From positions 624,583,291 to 624,647,290 of the forward strand of contig NC_057863.1 of the NCBI RefSeq assembly GCF_019393635.1: a DNA stretch of 64,000 bases, written 5' to 3'. This stretch comes from Dromiciops gliroides (Eukaryota > Chordata > Mammalia > Microbiotheria > Microbiotheriidae). The notes under the pieces were generated by a model that saw only the letters and a program-made list of their open reading frames with translations, did not search any database and was not told where the DNA came from. Both the position numbers and the translations under genes were made by a program. Positions within the stretch are counted from its first letter, which is position 1; the number at the start of each line of letters is the position of its first letter. Positions 54,481 to 64,000 of the stretch are shown here, piece after piece.

Positions 54481-55270
54481 AAAGGAAGGAAAGCTGGTGA
54501 AGCATACGGAGAACGAGCAATCAGAGAACTAGGAAGAGAACGAGGAGTTTACATACAGTGTCACCTGTGAGACCTCGAGCGAGTCACAGCCTCTCTGGGC
54601 CTTAGTTTCCTCATTTAGAAAATAAGTGCTTCGGACTAGCCGATCGCTTCCAGCCCCAGTTCTGTGATTATTTGGGGTAGCTGTGGAGGGAAGGAAGGGG
54701 AAGAAGTGTCAAATAGTGATAGGTTCAAAGAGGATGAGGCCTGGAAAAACAGCCTTTGGGGCAAGCCATTAAGGAGCCATTGGTTAGTGATCTGGGTGAG
54801 AGGAGGGCTGAGGAAAGATGCTGGACGTGACACATTGAGGCAGTGGCTGGCTCCATCAGGGACGGCAGAGGAGGTTCTCTCTGGTGAGAAGGCAGCTGGA
54901 AAAAAGCTTCGCTAGATGACTTCTAAGGACCCTTCTAGCTGCAGGATTTTATGGTTCTGCAAAGTGAATAATCTTCCCCCAATTAACCTTTTTAGTAAAT
55001 CTGGATTTTAATAGATCAGGTTTGTTCCGTCCCAGCAGCTACCCTTCTGTCTACAGAATGAAAGCCTCATTGCCAGCGCCCCAGTTAATGTGGGTAATTA
55101 GAAGTGAGCACGGCTGATTTATGGAAAGCCTCTTCAGCAATTGCCGTCATTAGGAAAACCAGAGATCTGTATTATTCTAAGTGTATTTTATGGAAGCCCT
55201 TTGTCTTTACGCCATAGCTTGTTTCTTCCCCCTTCTCGGGCTGAACCATTCTTTAAGACAAAGAAAAACA

Positions 55271-55423
55271 GGGGGCAGCTAAGTGGCGCTGCAGTGGATA
55301 AAGCGCTGGCCCTGGATTCAGGAAGACCTGAGTTCAAATCTGACCTCAGATGCTTGACACTTACTAGCTGGGTGACTCTGGGAAAGTCACTTAACCCTCA
55401 TTGCCCTGCCTCACCCAAAAAAA
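55271..55423 (+). mobile_element. Short tRNA-derived SINE
   Basis: Sense copy with an AAGACAAAGAAAAACA duplication (55,254 and 55,421). Confidence 0.92.
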
Positions 55424-55640
55424 GACAAAGAAAAACAATAAGCAAGAACATCCAATTCAGGGACTGTGTCTGAAAATGTATGCAATATTCTGTCCTGGGC
55501 ATCCCCCACCTCTCTATAATGAAGAAGGAAGTTTGTTTCATAAGATACTTATATGTTCAATGTTCATTAAACAGAACAAGCTGTGTGAAACTGGGCCATA
55601 GTTATTCAAAGACTAAGATTTGGTTTTTAATTTTTTTTAA

Positions 55641-55935
55641 GCTGGCCATGGTAGCACATGTCTGTAATCCCTGATACTGGGGAGGCTGAGACTAGTGGAT
55701 TGATTCTGGGGTTTTTTTTTGTTTTCTTTTCTTTCATTTTTTGCAGGGCAATGAGGGTTAAATGACTTGCTCAGGGTCACACAGCTAGTGTCAAGTGTCT
55801 GAGGCTGGATTTCAACTTGGGTTCTCCTGAATCCAAGCCACTGCACCACCTAGCTGCCCCCTGTGGATTGATTCTGAACTTCAGTGGGCTCAGAAATGCC
55901 CAGGTCTCTCACTGCATCTGGGGTCATCTCCAGCC
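55641..55935 (+). pseudogene. 7SL RNA-derived fragment (Alu domain), split by a SINE
   Basis: 'GCTGGCCATGGTAGCACATG', 'CTGTAATCCCTGATACTGGG' and 'GAGGCTGAGACTAGTGG' follow the 7SL 5' domain. The rest resumes at 55,862 ('CTTCAGTGGGCTCAGAAATG'). The S domain is not recognisable. Confidence 0.65.
55711..55861 (-). mobile_element. Short tRNA-derived SINE inside the 7SL fragment
   Basis: Reverse copy with identical GTGGATTGATTCTG duplications on both sides. Confidence 0.92.
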
Positions 55936-55937
55936 AG

Positions 55938-55973
55938 TCGGTGCTTTATCCACTGCACCACCTAGCTGCCCCC
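55938..55973 (-). mobile_element. Isolated SINE head (about 36 bp)
   Basis: Only the SINE's first bases are present, in reverse (GCACCACCTAGCTGCCCC), directly after the 7SL-derived piece. Confidence 0.7.
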
Positions 55974-55984
55974 TGATTCACCCA

Positions 55985-56355
55985 ACTTTTACCTGTGGTT
56001 CCAAGAAGCTATAACATGTGTAGTGGCCACATCCCAGTAAACCATCTGGGCAGACGGTCTAAACCAGATTGAAGGTAACCAACGGGCCCCAAACCCATTG
56101 GCGAGATAGGGGGATGTCTACTCTAAGCACGAAGAATAGGCAGTTTAAAACAATTTGTCCCAACAGTCAAGAAGGCAGCACTTAGAGCCTGATCAGATGC
56201 TAACATCAGTTGTCCTGACTTTTGTCACTGGACTTGGATGACTCAGGAAGTGAGAGTGAGGCTGATGACTTAGTGCAACTCTGCCTCACTTAAATACAAT
56301 TCACGATGCAGACAGCATCCTGTGATGCCACCGAGCCTCTTTGAAAATGAAGGAC
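55985..56355 (+). mobile_element. RTE LINE 3' tail
   Basis: 'GAGAGTGAGGCTGATGACTT' and the terminal 'GAAAATGAAGGACAAACCAC' match, in the opposite direction, the tails at 5.77, 39.8 and 59.8 kb. Confidence 0.7.
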
Positions 56356-56394
56356 AAACCACTCTGGAATAAATTGTCCATGTCCTTGGATCCA

Positions 56395-56680
56395 AGGCCA
56401 CCTCTCAGGAGGTTCAAGGCAGACCAAGCTCCAGTGGTACCAAAATACCCCTAGCAACCCTTCCCATGGTGGCAGAAGACTGGAAACAAAACGGGAGCCA
56501 ACCAATTAGAGCATGGCTGAAGAGAGTTGGACATGTGGGATAGAACGCTGTTGTTCAGTAAGAAACTATGACTCTCGGCTCTAGAGAACTCAGAGCCACT
56601 TGGGAAGGTCTATATGAGCTGATGCAGAGTGAAGGAGGCAGAACTAAAAGAAGGATCTTCATGATGGCTTTGGGGGTAGA
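56395..56680 (+). mobile_element. L1 ORF2 C-terminal remnant
   Basis: 'CTATATGAGCTGATGCAGAG' near 56,611 is the L1 ORF2 end block. The upstream part is decayed. Confidence 0.45.
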
Positions 56681-56915
56681 GGCTGGGATGATGTCTTGAC
56701 TTATGACTTCACTGAAATAGGGAACTCCAGGTCAAGAAACTCCCCACGCACTGGCAACTGGTCTGCTCCTTATAGTCACAGAGAATTGGCATTAACAGTT
56801 AAGTGACTTGTTGTGGGTCACCCAGCCAGCATGTCTCAGAGGGAGGGAGAGCAAACTTGAACCCAGGTCTTCCTGGCTGAGGCTACAGCTTTCTCGCACT
56901 CTCTCCTCTCTCCTT

Positions 56916-56990
56916 TTTTTTGGCGGGGCAATGAGGGTTAAGTGACTTGCCTATGGTCACACAGCTAGTAAGTGCAAGTGTCTGAGGCCA
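56916..56990 (-). mobile_element. Short SINE fragment
   Basis: Tail half only, ending GTGTCTGAGGCCAG. Confidence 0.8.
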
Positions 56991-57001
56991 GCCCTCCCTT
57001 C

Positions 57002-57190
57002 TTAAAAAAAAAAAAATTATTTCCAGTTCCAAATTCTCTGCCTCCCTCCAAACCCTCCCCCATCCACTGAGAAGGCAAGAAATAAGATCTGGGCTGGGGC
57101 TCTACGTCACAGTGGTCTCTCATTCAGTGACTCCAACAATATAAATGAAAGGATCAGTAACAGGAAGTTTAAATATCAATATTAGTCCCA
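57002..57190 (-). mobile_element. L1 LINE 3' UTR fragment
   Basis: 'CCAGTTCCAAATTCTCTGCC' and the following C-rich run match the L1 tails at 2.2 and 28.7 kb. Confidence 0.6.
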
Positions 57191-57429
57191 GGAGAACAGA
57201 TAATGAAACCTCCTTCCCTCCTTCTGACAGCAAGGTGGAGTACTACCAGGGCTGAATGCTATAAACCTTGTCAGATACAGTTATCACACGGGATTTATTT
57301 TGCCTAATCATTTTTCTTTATTACAAAGCAGGGTTTGATTTGGAGATGGCGGGGACGGCTTTTTCTAGAAATGGCTATGAGGTAAAAGCAAAGGGAATCC
57401 ATAAAATTTACTTTTAAAAACACTAAATG

Positions 57430-57570
57430 GGGGGCAGCTAGGTGGCACAGTGGATAAAGTACCAGCCCTGGATTCAGGAGGACCTGAGTTCAAATCCGGC
57501 CTCAGACATTTGACATTTACTAGCTGTGTGACCCTGGGCAAGTCACTTAACCCTCACTGCCTCACTTAAA
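57430..57570 (+). mobile_element. Short tRNA-derived SINE (first of a tandem pair)
   Basis: Full-length sense copy between two AAAAACACTAAATG copies (57,416 and 57,571). Confidence 0.93.
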
Positions 57571-57584
57571 AAAAACACTAAATG

Positions 57585-57750
57585 AAGGGCAGCTAGGTGG
57601 CACAGTGGATAAAGCACCAGCCCTGGATTTAGGAGGACCTGAGTTCAAATCTGGCCTCAGACACTTGACACTTACCAGCCGTGTGACCCTGGGCAAATCA
57701 CTTAACCCTCATTGCCCTGCCAAAAAAAACAAACCAAAACAAAACAAAAA
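57585..57750 (+). mobile_element. Short tRNA-derived SINE (second of a tandem pair)
   Basis: Full-length sense copy with a mixed A/C tail, between AAAAACACTAAATG (57,571) and AACAACTAAATG (57,751). Confidence 0.93.
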
Positions 57751-58393
57751 AACAACTAAATGAAAAAAACCCTACTCTTTGGTCTGGCTCTAGCAAGGTG
57801 AGAAACAGAGGGCTCTAAGAGTCAGGCCACAGTCAGGCTGGTTTCTGGTGATGTATTAACTAGGAACCACAGCCTTAACTTTGCTTTGAATATGCTAAAA
57901 AATGTGGTAGGACCACTTAGAACCCTAGTGGAAAGCAGAGGAATTCAAAAGGGCCCAAGAAGGATTCAGCTACTCAGAGGAGTAACTTGGGCTGGGCAGC
58001 TGGGCCTTTGCCCCAGGCAAATGGAGAGTTTTGAGTATTTGGGAAAAACACAGAAGGTACCTTCCCAGAAGTGCTTCCTCATTGTGGTGCCCTAGGCATT
58101 TTATTCTTCACCAGCTAAGCTTGCTTTCCTGCCCTACCTCCCCTTGCCTCAGGTGAAAATTTCTCTAATTACAGTTCACTAACTATTCATCTTGGAATGA
58201 GGACATCTCTTGCCTGGCATAGTGGAAATGGTTTTGGTGTAAGAGTCAGACGAAATGGGACCTCATACCGTATCTGCCACTGACTGACTACTTGTGCAAC
58301 CTTGGGCAAGTCATTTAAACTTTATGAGCCTCAGTTTCTCCATTTACCAATCAATCCATCATTTATTTTATTTTTTTATTTTAATTTATTTAT

Positions 58394-58537
58394 ATTTTTT
58401 TGGTGAGGCAATTGGGGTTAAGTGACTTGCCCAGGGTCACACAGCTAGTAAGTATTAAGTGTCTGAGGTCAAATTTGAACTCAGGTCCTCCTGACTCCAG
58501 GGCCAGTGCTCTATCCACTGCGCTATCTAGCTGCCCC
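58394..58537 (-). mobile_element. Short tRNA-derived SINE
   Basis: Full-length reverse copy. ATCCATCATTTATT occurs on both sides. Confidence 0.92.
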
Positions 58538-58625
58538 TATCCATCATTTATTAAGCATCTACTACGTGCCAGGTACTGTGCTAAGCTCTTGAGGGTACGA
58601 AAAGAAGCAAAACACAGTCTCATCT
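58538..58625 (+). repeat. Ancient LINE-tail repeat, fragment
   Basis: 'TTATTAAGCATCTACTACGT' head and 'GTACTGTGCTAAGCTCTTG'. Confidence 0.55.
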
Positions 58626-59389
58626 GTCTATAAATTAAGGAAATAGTTCCAAATGGTGTTTAGACATCATTAGATTCCTTCCATCTCTAAAATTCAGTGA
58701 TTGAAATCCCTAAGTTTTAAGACTCTTACAAAATGGGAATGTAAATGGAATAAAGAGAGAAAAGAGAAGTCTGGATTCCAGCAAATTCATAAAAACCAAC
58801 CATGAAGGATGGTTGAATTAATTATTCCTCAATCATGAGGTCCCAGCATCATAGATGGAGTGGTCATCTTCTAGTCCCAACCCCCTCATTCTGCAGAGGA
58901 GGAAGCTGAGGGTCAGAAGATCACACAAATGAGGGGGGTGGGGTGGGGGGAAGAGTCAAATTTGAACACAGGGCCTCTGGGTAGATCCACTCTTCCTTCC
59001 TTTGCACCTTGCTGCAGATACCAATGGAAATGTCCATTCAAAGACAGTGGAATCAGGAGACAAGCTGACCCCTTTGTCAGCCTGACTGTACTGCATCAAG
59101 CGCTTACTATCTGCAGTGATATTTTAAGAGGGATCTCAATGTTGTGTCTCAATCTGTGTCTCTCTGAGCTTTGTTTAATCAGCTTCTATTGCAGTTCTCT
59201 TTCATTTCCATGGCCAAGATGGGGCATTCTACATCACCATGTGAATTCAAGTTTTTCAGATTAGGCCTGTTGGGGGGGGGCTGTCAAAGATTTGAGTCTC
59301 TCAAAGGTGGGGATGCAAAGCGAGCAGATGTGCCCCACTTACCTCTGTGCATTAAACTGCGCTGCTCTATTGGTGAAGAATATAATCAT

Positions 59390-59585
59390 AGGATCATAAG
59401 TTTAGATCTGGGAAAGACCTGAGAGGGCACCAAGCCCAGCCCCTTCATTTTACAGGTGAGGAAACTGATGCCCAGAGATGTTAAATGACTTGCCCAAAGC
59501 CACACAGCTAATAAGGGTGTGATATAGAACTTGAACGCACATCTTCCTAGCTCTAAATCCAGCACCCTGCCCACTACGCCATGAA
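59390..59585 (-). mobile_element. MIR-type SINE
   Basis: 'TTCATTTTACAGGTGAGGAA', 'CTTGCCCAAAGCCACACAGC' and 'AGCACCCTGCCCACTACG' follow the reverse MIR. Confidence 0.65.
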
Positions 59586-59610
59586 TCCTCTCTGTAAACA
59601 TTTATTTTTA

Positions 59611-59751
59611 ATTTTTTTTTGCAGGGCAATGAGGGTTAAGTGACTTGCCCAAGGTCACACAGCTAGTGTCAAGTGTCTGGGGCCAAATTTGAACTCAGGT
59701 CCTCCTGAATCCAGGGCCAGTGCTTTATCCACTGCGCCCCCTAGCTGCCCC
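59611..59751 (-). mobile_element. Short tRNA-derived SINE
   Basis: Reverse copy flanked by CTGTAAACATTTATT (59,591 and 59,755). Confidence 0.92.
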
Positions 59752-59804
59752 ACACTGTAAACATTTATTAAACACTGACCACATACAAGGCCCTGTGTTG
59801 GGCT

Positions 59805-61272
59805 GGTTGCCTGGTGGTTGTCCTTCATCCTCAAAGAGGACCAAAATGACATCACTATGTTGGAATCAAGGTACACTGTATCCGACTGTGGCTGATCAGA
59901 CCAACATGAGCTCAGAAGCCTCTACCATAGGCCAGGCACAAATAGTCTACATGGGGTGGAGATGGTTCAAAATCTGTGCATCTCATGTTTCTTTTGAGCC
60001 GCTGCAATTCTGCTTTGCTCACAGAGCACAGCACCTTCTTTGATGTAGGCACACCATGCTGGGTGGTCCTGTGCCAGTGCCTTCTATGCCACACAATTGA
60101 TTCCACAGTTCTTCAGAGAGACCTTGAGAATGTCCTTGTATCACTTCTTCTAACCTCTGTGTGAGCACTTGCCTTCTATGAGTTCTCCATAAAATCGTCT
60201 TTTAGGCAAATATATGTTTGACATTCAAACAACATGGCCAGTCCATCGGAGTTACACTCTCTGCAGTAGAGTTTGAATGTCTGGCAGTTCAGCTCAATAA
60301 AGGACCTGTGTCTGGTACCTGCCAGGTGATCTTCAGAATCTTCCTTAGCCAATTCAAATGGAAATGATTCAGTTTTCTGGCATGGCACTGGTAGACTGTC
60401 TGGGTTTCACAGGCATACAACAATGAGGTCAGCATAACACTCCTGCAGACCTTCAAGTAGACAGGCAGTCTAACACCTTTTCTCTTCCACACTTTTCTTT
60501 GGAGCCTCCCAAACACTGAGCTATCTCTGGCAATGTACGCATAAAACTCATCATCTGTGTACATCCCTGGAAAGCATAATGCCAAAGTAAGTGAACTTAT
60601 CCACAGTTTTCAAAAATTTTCCATTTGCTGTAACTGATGGTTTCATGAACGGGTGGTGTGGTCCTGTCTGGTGGAGAACCTGCATCTTCTTTGTGTTTTT
60701 AGGCCAAAATTAGCACAAGCAGCAGAGAATCCATACTTTGTTGCATCTCAGCTTCAGAGGCATGGAGTGTACAATTGTTTGTAAACAATAAGTCATGCAC
60801 CGACTCTCCCTTTACTTTAGTCTTGGCTTATAGCTTTTCCGAGTTAAATACTTTATTGTCAGTGCAGTAGCTGACCTGGATGCTGGTTTTTGTCCTCATT
60901 GAAGGTGTCCAATACCATCGACGAAAATATAAAAAAGCATGGAGGTAAGCACACAGCCCTGCTTCACTTAACTGGTTACTGGGAAAGCAAGAGAGCATCA
61001 TCAATTATCTAGAACACATGCAAGCATGCAGTCGTGAAACTGACATACAATGAACTCCAGGCAACCAGATTTTTTTTTTTTTAAGTGAGGCAATTGGGGT
61101 TAAGTGACTTGCCCAGGGTCACACAGCTAGTAAGTGTTAAGTGTCTGAGGCCGGATTTGAACTCAGGTACTCCTGACTCCAGGGCCGGTGCTCTATCCAC
61201 TGTGCCACCTAGCTGCCCCCAGGCAACCAGATTTTGACATAATTTTCCACAAGCCCTTACAAGTAACAGCAT
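59805..61272 (-). mobile_element. 5'-truncated RTE-type LINE
   Basis: The minus-strand frames at 60,176-60,585 carry the C-terminal part of an RTE reverse transcriptase (SVFGRLQRKVWKRKGVRLPV, SLLYACETQTVYQCHARKLN, HFHLNWLRKILKITWQ). The tail ends at the left with the GGACAACCACC end. CCCTGTGTTGGGC and CCCTATGTTGGGC at the outer edges look like the target duplication within an older repeat. The reading frame is broken several times, so it is inactive. A SINE sits inside it. Confidence 0.8.
61070..61217 (-). mobile_element. Short tRNA-derived SINE inside the RTE LINE
   Basis: Full-length reverse copy with identical AGGCAACCAGATTTT duplications. Confidence 0.93.
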
Positions 61273-61400
61273 CTAGACCCTATGTTGGGCACTGAGGAGA
61301 CAAAGAAAACAACCAAACTATCAATTAATGAGTTTTTATTAAGTGCTTGCCATGTTCCAGGTACTGGGCTACATGCTGGGGCTACATGTATACCTAGACT
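61273..61400 (+). repeat. Ancient LINE-tail repeat (right part of the copy split by the RTE LINE)
   Basis: 'TTATTAAGTGCTTGCCATGT' and neighbouring text. The left part is at 59,752-59,804. Confidence 0.5.
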
Positions 61401-61639
61401 TTTGCAGGGCATTTGCCAACATCTCATATTAATGCTTTATTGATGTTTATTTCTTGGAATGCTGTCATTTTATAATGTCACCTACACCCTGCCCCCAAGA
61501 ACCTTCAAATAAAAATAGGTGGCTAATTAAAACAAATCTTTATTATTCCCGACAAGATAGAGAACAGTGGGCTGAAAAATTACAATTAGCTGAATTTGGG
61601 TAAACTGGCTAGACCCCCCCCCCCCAAAGCAGTCATTAA

Positions 61640-63012
61640 TTTTTTACTGTCACCTTGGAAGGAGGTCTCTCAAGGAATGCCACAGGGGTCTGTCCTGGAG
61701 TATCCTGCTCTTTCATATTTTTGTCAATGACTTATATGAAGGTAGGTATTGGTTGGCACAAATGTCAGATTTCCAAATGACACAAAGCTGGGAGGGTCAT
61801 CTACTATGCAGGACCCCAGAAGGCTTTGTGACAAGAGACATATCTATGGGGTCCCTGTCATGTAGGCTAGGCTCATTTTTCCTTAAAAAGGAAGAAAGCT
61901 GTCTCAGAGATTTGGTTGATCCAAGGAACTAGGGCTGAAGATATGAATGTGACTTTCTAGCCACATGGGGCAAAACAAGGTTGGGCCCAAGTGGAGTCAT
62001 TGTCCCTCAGAACTGACAGCTATCCTATTGCCTTGGCGTCACCACACCCACCTGATTCAACATAGCCACACAAGTTTCCAATTGGAGAGGAGAGGGACCA
62101 CATCTACATGAACCAATGATAATTGTTATTAGGTATTTTTTTCCACTACTAAATCAGTAAGCTGATTTTTGTAAAATGTGGGATGGTCTATGAATATCTC
62201 ATTTCACCGCGATCCCAAGCCTGGACTACTGGAGCAACCTGAATCGGGCCTGGCCCACAACAAATCTCAACAGTCTAAAATATTGGGTTGGACCCATTAA
62301 GATGATATTCAATAAGGATAAAAGTAAAGTCTTACACTTGAGTTTGAAAAACCAGTTTCACAAGTACAAGGTGGGAGAGGCACAGTTAAGACAAAGACGC
62401 TATGAAAAGAATCTGGAGGTTTCAGGGCATGATGAGGTCTATGTGAGTCAACCTTGCGCTATGACAGTGAAAAAGAGGATGAAATTTCCGACTGAATTAA
62501 GAAGTGCCCCAAACTAGGGAGGGGAGCAGCCTGCTGTATTCCAACCTGATCTGACCCCACTGGTAGTATTCCATGTTCAGTTCCGGGCACCGCGTTCTAG
62601 AAAGAATAATGACAAACAGAAGGATGACCAGGATGGGCCTGGCCTCAAGATCAGACCATACAAGGGCTGGTTGGAGAAACTAGGGATGTTTCGCCCAGAG
62701 AATAAAAGCCTTATAGGGTAATATATTAACTGTCTAAGAGTCGAGGAAAGGATAAATGTGGAAGAGGATTTCAATTTAATCTGCTTGGCCCCAGTGGAGA
62801 GAACTTAAACATAGTGAGCAAGTCCAGTAGGCTTAGGATGTTAAAAAAAAAAAAAATCACTTAATTAAGAACTATCCCAGAGAAGAGTGGGCTGCTGAAG
62901 GGAGGGAGTGGGTCCCCCTTCACTGGACACATTCAAGCCAGGGCTGGGTGGTCATTTACCAGGAATGATGCCTCAAGAATTCTTGCTCCTTTATGGGTTG
63001 GACTAGGTGGCC
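61640..63012 (+). mobile_element. CR1/L3-type LINE, 3' part
   Basis: 'GCCACAGGGGTCTGTCCTGG' plus 'GACACAAAGCTGGGAGGGTC' correspond to the reverse transcriptase motifs PQGSVL and DDTKLGG. The frame at 62,302 reads FNKDKSKVLHL, also typical. The 3' UTR block contains 'GGAGAAACTAGGGATGTTTC', 'CTGCTTGGCCCCAGTGGAG' and 'ATGGGTTGGACTAGGTGGC'. The copy is old and broken, with an extra segment at about 61,840-62,265. Confidence 0.75.
61840..62265. other. Unidentified insertion within the CR1/L3 LINE
   Basis: CR1/L3 text stops after CCCCAGAAGGCTTTGTGACA and resumes at TCTAAAATATTGGGTTGG. The intervening roughly 420 bases do not belong to CR1 and match nothing I recognise. No convincing end repeats or target duplication were found. 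Confidence 0.45.
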
Positions 63013-63016
63013 TGGA

Positions 63017-63284
63017 TGGGCAGCTAGGGGGCGCCATAGTGCATAGAGAATTGAGCCTGGAGTCAGGAAGACTCATCTTCCTGGGTTCAAATCTGGCCTC
63101 AGACACTTACTTACTGGCTGTGTGACCCTGGACAGGTCACTTCATCCTGTATGCCTCAGTTTTCTCATCTGTAAAATGAGGTGGAAAAGGAAAGGACAAA
63201 CCACCCTAGCATTTCTGCCAAGAAAACCCCAAATGGGGTCACAGAGAGTTGGACACAACTGGAAAATGACTTAACAACAACAAA
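63017..63284 (+). mobile_element. Long MON1-like SINE
   Basis: Full-length sense copy with an AACAACAACAA end. AGGTGGCCTGG (left) and AGGTGGCCCGG (right) form the duplication. Confidence 0.9.
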
Positions 63285-63502
63285 GGTGGCCCGGGACTGG
63301 GGGAGGGGGGTCTGAGCCCCAGCTAGGAATGGTTCTGTGAAACAATCACTGCTCTCAGTGAATTTAAATTCCATATTGTCTTTACTTTTTTCATCATTCA
63401 TCCAAGTACAGGGAAAGGTCTGTGATTTTATCAACATGAGGAACTCTTGGTGTGGGAACTTCCTCCACCAACATGTACTGCAACCCAGCCATGACTTAAT
63501 GG

Positions 63503-63742
63503 ATGTTCAGTTGTTTTGCTCATGTCTGACTACTCATGATTCCACTTGGGGTTTTCTTGGCAGAGATACTGGAGTGGTTTGCCATTTCCTTCTACAGCTC
63601 ATTTTACAGAGGAGGAAACTGAGGCCAAAAGGGGGAAGTGATTTGCCCAAGGTCACACAGCTAGTGTCTGAGGCTGGATTTGAACTTAGGTCTTCCTGAC
63701 TCTAGGCCTGGTGCTCTGTCCATGGCACCACCTAGCTACCCC
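63503..63742 (-). mobile_element. Long MON1-like SINE
   Basis: Reverse copy from TGTTCAGTTGTTTTGCTC to CCACCTAGCTACCCC. Confidence 0.88.
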
Positions 63743-63969
63743 AATAGATAAGTGGTAGGGAATTCATTGGTTTAGGCACACAGAGATTAAGTGACCTGCC
63801 CAGGAACACTTAGCCTCAGGGGAAGGATGGGAATCCAGGTGTCCCTGTCCCCTTTGCTACCCTGTATCTACTTTTCCCAGTGGATACATCTTATTTAATC
63901 TTCCATAAATGATTACAAATTCAATTGCATGTTGACTCATGCACACTCCATACAGATATTCATATACAC

Positions 63970-63993
63970 ATGCACACACACACACACACACAG
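63970..63993. repeat. (CA)n microsatellite
   Basis: About 11 CA units at the right edge. Confidence 0.85.
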
Positions 63994-64000
63994 AGCAAGG

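Noticed and set aside
58400-58633. Recurrent peptide [19 protein letters not shown] seen in many open frames
   Set aside because: It is the antisense translation of the short SINE, repeated wherever that SINE lies; not a protein family.
53470-64000. CENPS (APITD1), expected beyond CORT by synteny
   Set aside because: I looked on the minus strand for its histone-fold exons and found none. In human CENPS lies several kb beyond CORT and this locus is expanded, so it is probably outside the window.
1-64000. CRISPR arrays, operons, phage or toxin systems
   Set aside because: Spliced genes, SINEs and LINEs show this is vertebrate nuclear DNA. The regular repeats are microsatellites without spacers.

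Overview
This is vertebrate nuclear DNA, almost certainly from a marsupial. The main evidence is dozens of copies of a short tRNA-derived SINE whose head reads GGGGCAGCTAGGTGGCGCAG, together with a longer MON1-like relative, RTE-type LINE tails, L1, CR1/L3, L2 and MIR pieces. This mixture is typical of metatherian genomes. I cannot fix the species from the sequence alone.

Three protein genes are recognisable, and their order and orientation match human 1p36.22 in inverted form. PEX14 (minus strand, 1,049-17,267) contributes only its first two tiny coding exons, and the rest lies off the left edge. DFFA/ICAD (plus strand, 22,457-31,888) is complete in six exons and encodes 313 residues. CORT, the cortistatin precursor (minus strand, 50,451-53,423), is complete in two exons. 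PEX14 and DFFA are head to head and each has its own CpG island, about 5.2 kb apart. DFFA and CORT are convergent across about 18.5 kb of mostly repetitive DNA. CENPS, which lies beyond CORT in human, was not found and is probably off the right edge.

Layout: 1-1,048 is PEX14 intron 2. 1,097-17,231 is PEX14 intron 1, with L1, L2, SINE and old LINE-tail repeats. 16.7-17.4 kb is the PEX14 CpG island. 17.4-22.2 kb is the inter-promoter spacer, made largely of repeats and including a solo LTR nested in a 5'-truncated L1. 22.25-22.7 kb is the DFFA promoter, with two ZNF143-like motifs. 22.5-32.8 kb is DFFA. 32.8-50.2 kb is intergenic: SINEs, microsatellites, a 7SL RNA pseudogene, an LTR-element remnant, and a quieter unique stretch near 41.1-43.0 kb. 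50.2-53.5 kb is CORT. 53.5-64 kb is repeat-rich flank with an RTE LINE, a CR1/L3 LINE, and 7SL-derived and SINE insertions.

The three genes do not form a pathway: DFFA acts in apoptotic DNA fragmentation, PEX14 in peroxisomal import and CORT in neuropeptide signalling. Their grouping is conserved synteny. I found no new multi-gene system. The most interesting points are the somatostatin-like features of this CORT, the canonical DEVD caspase site in DFFA, the separation of the two divergent promoters, and three places where two retrotransposons landed at the same target site.
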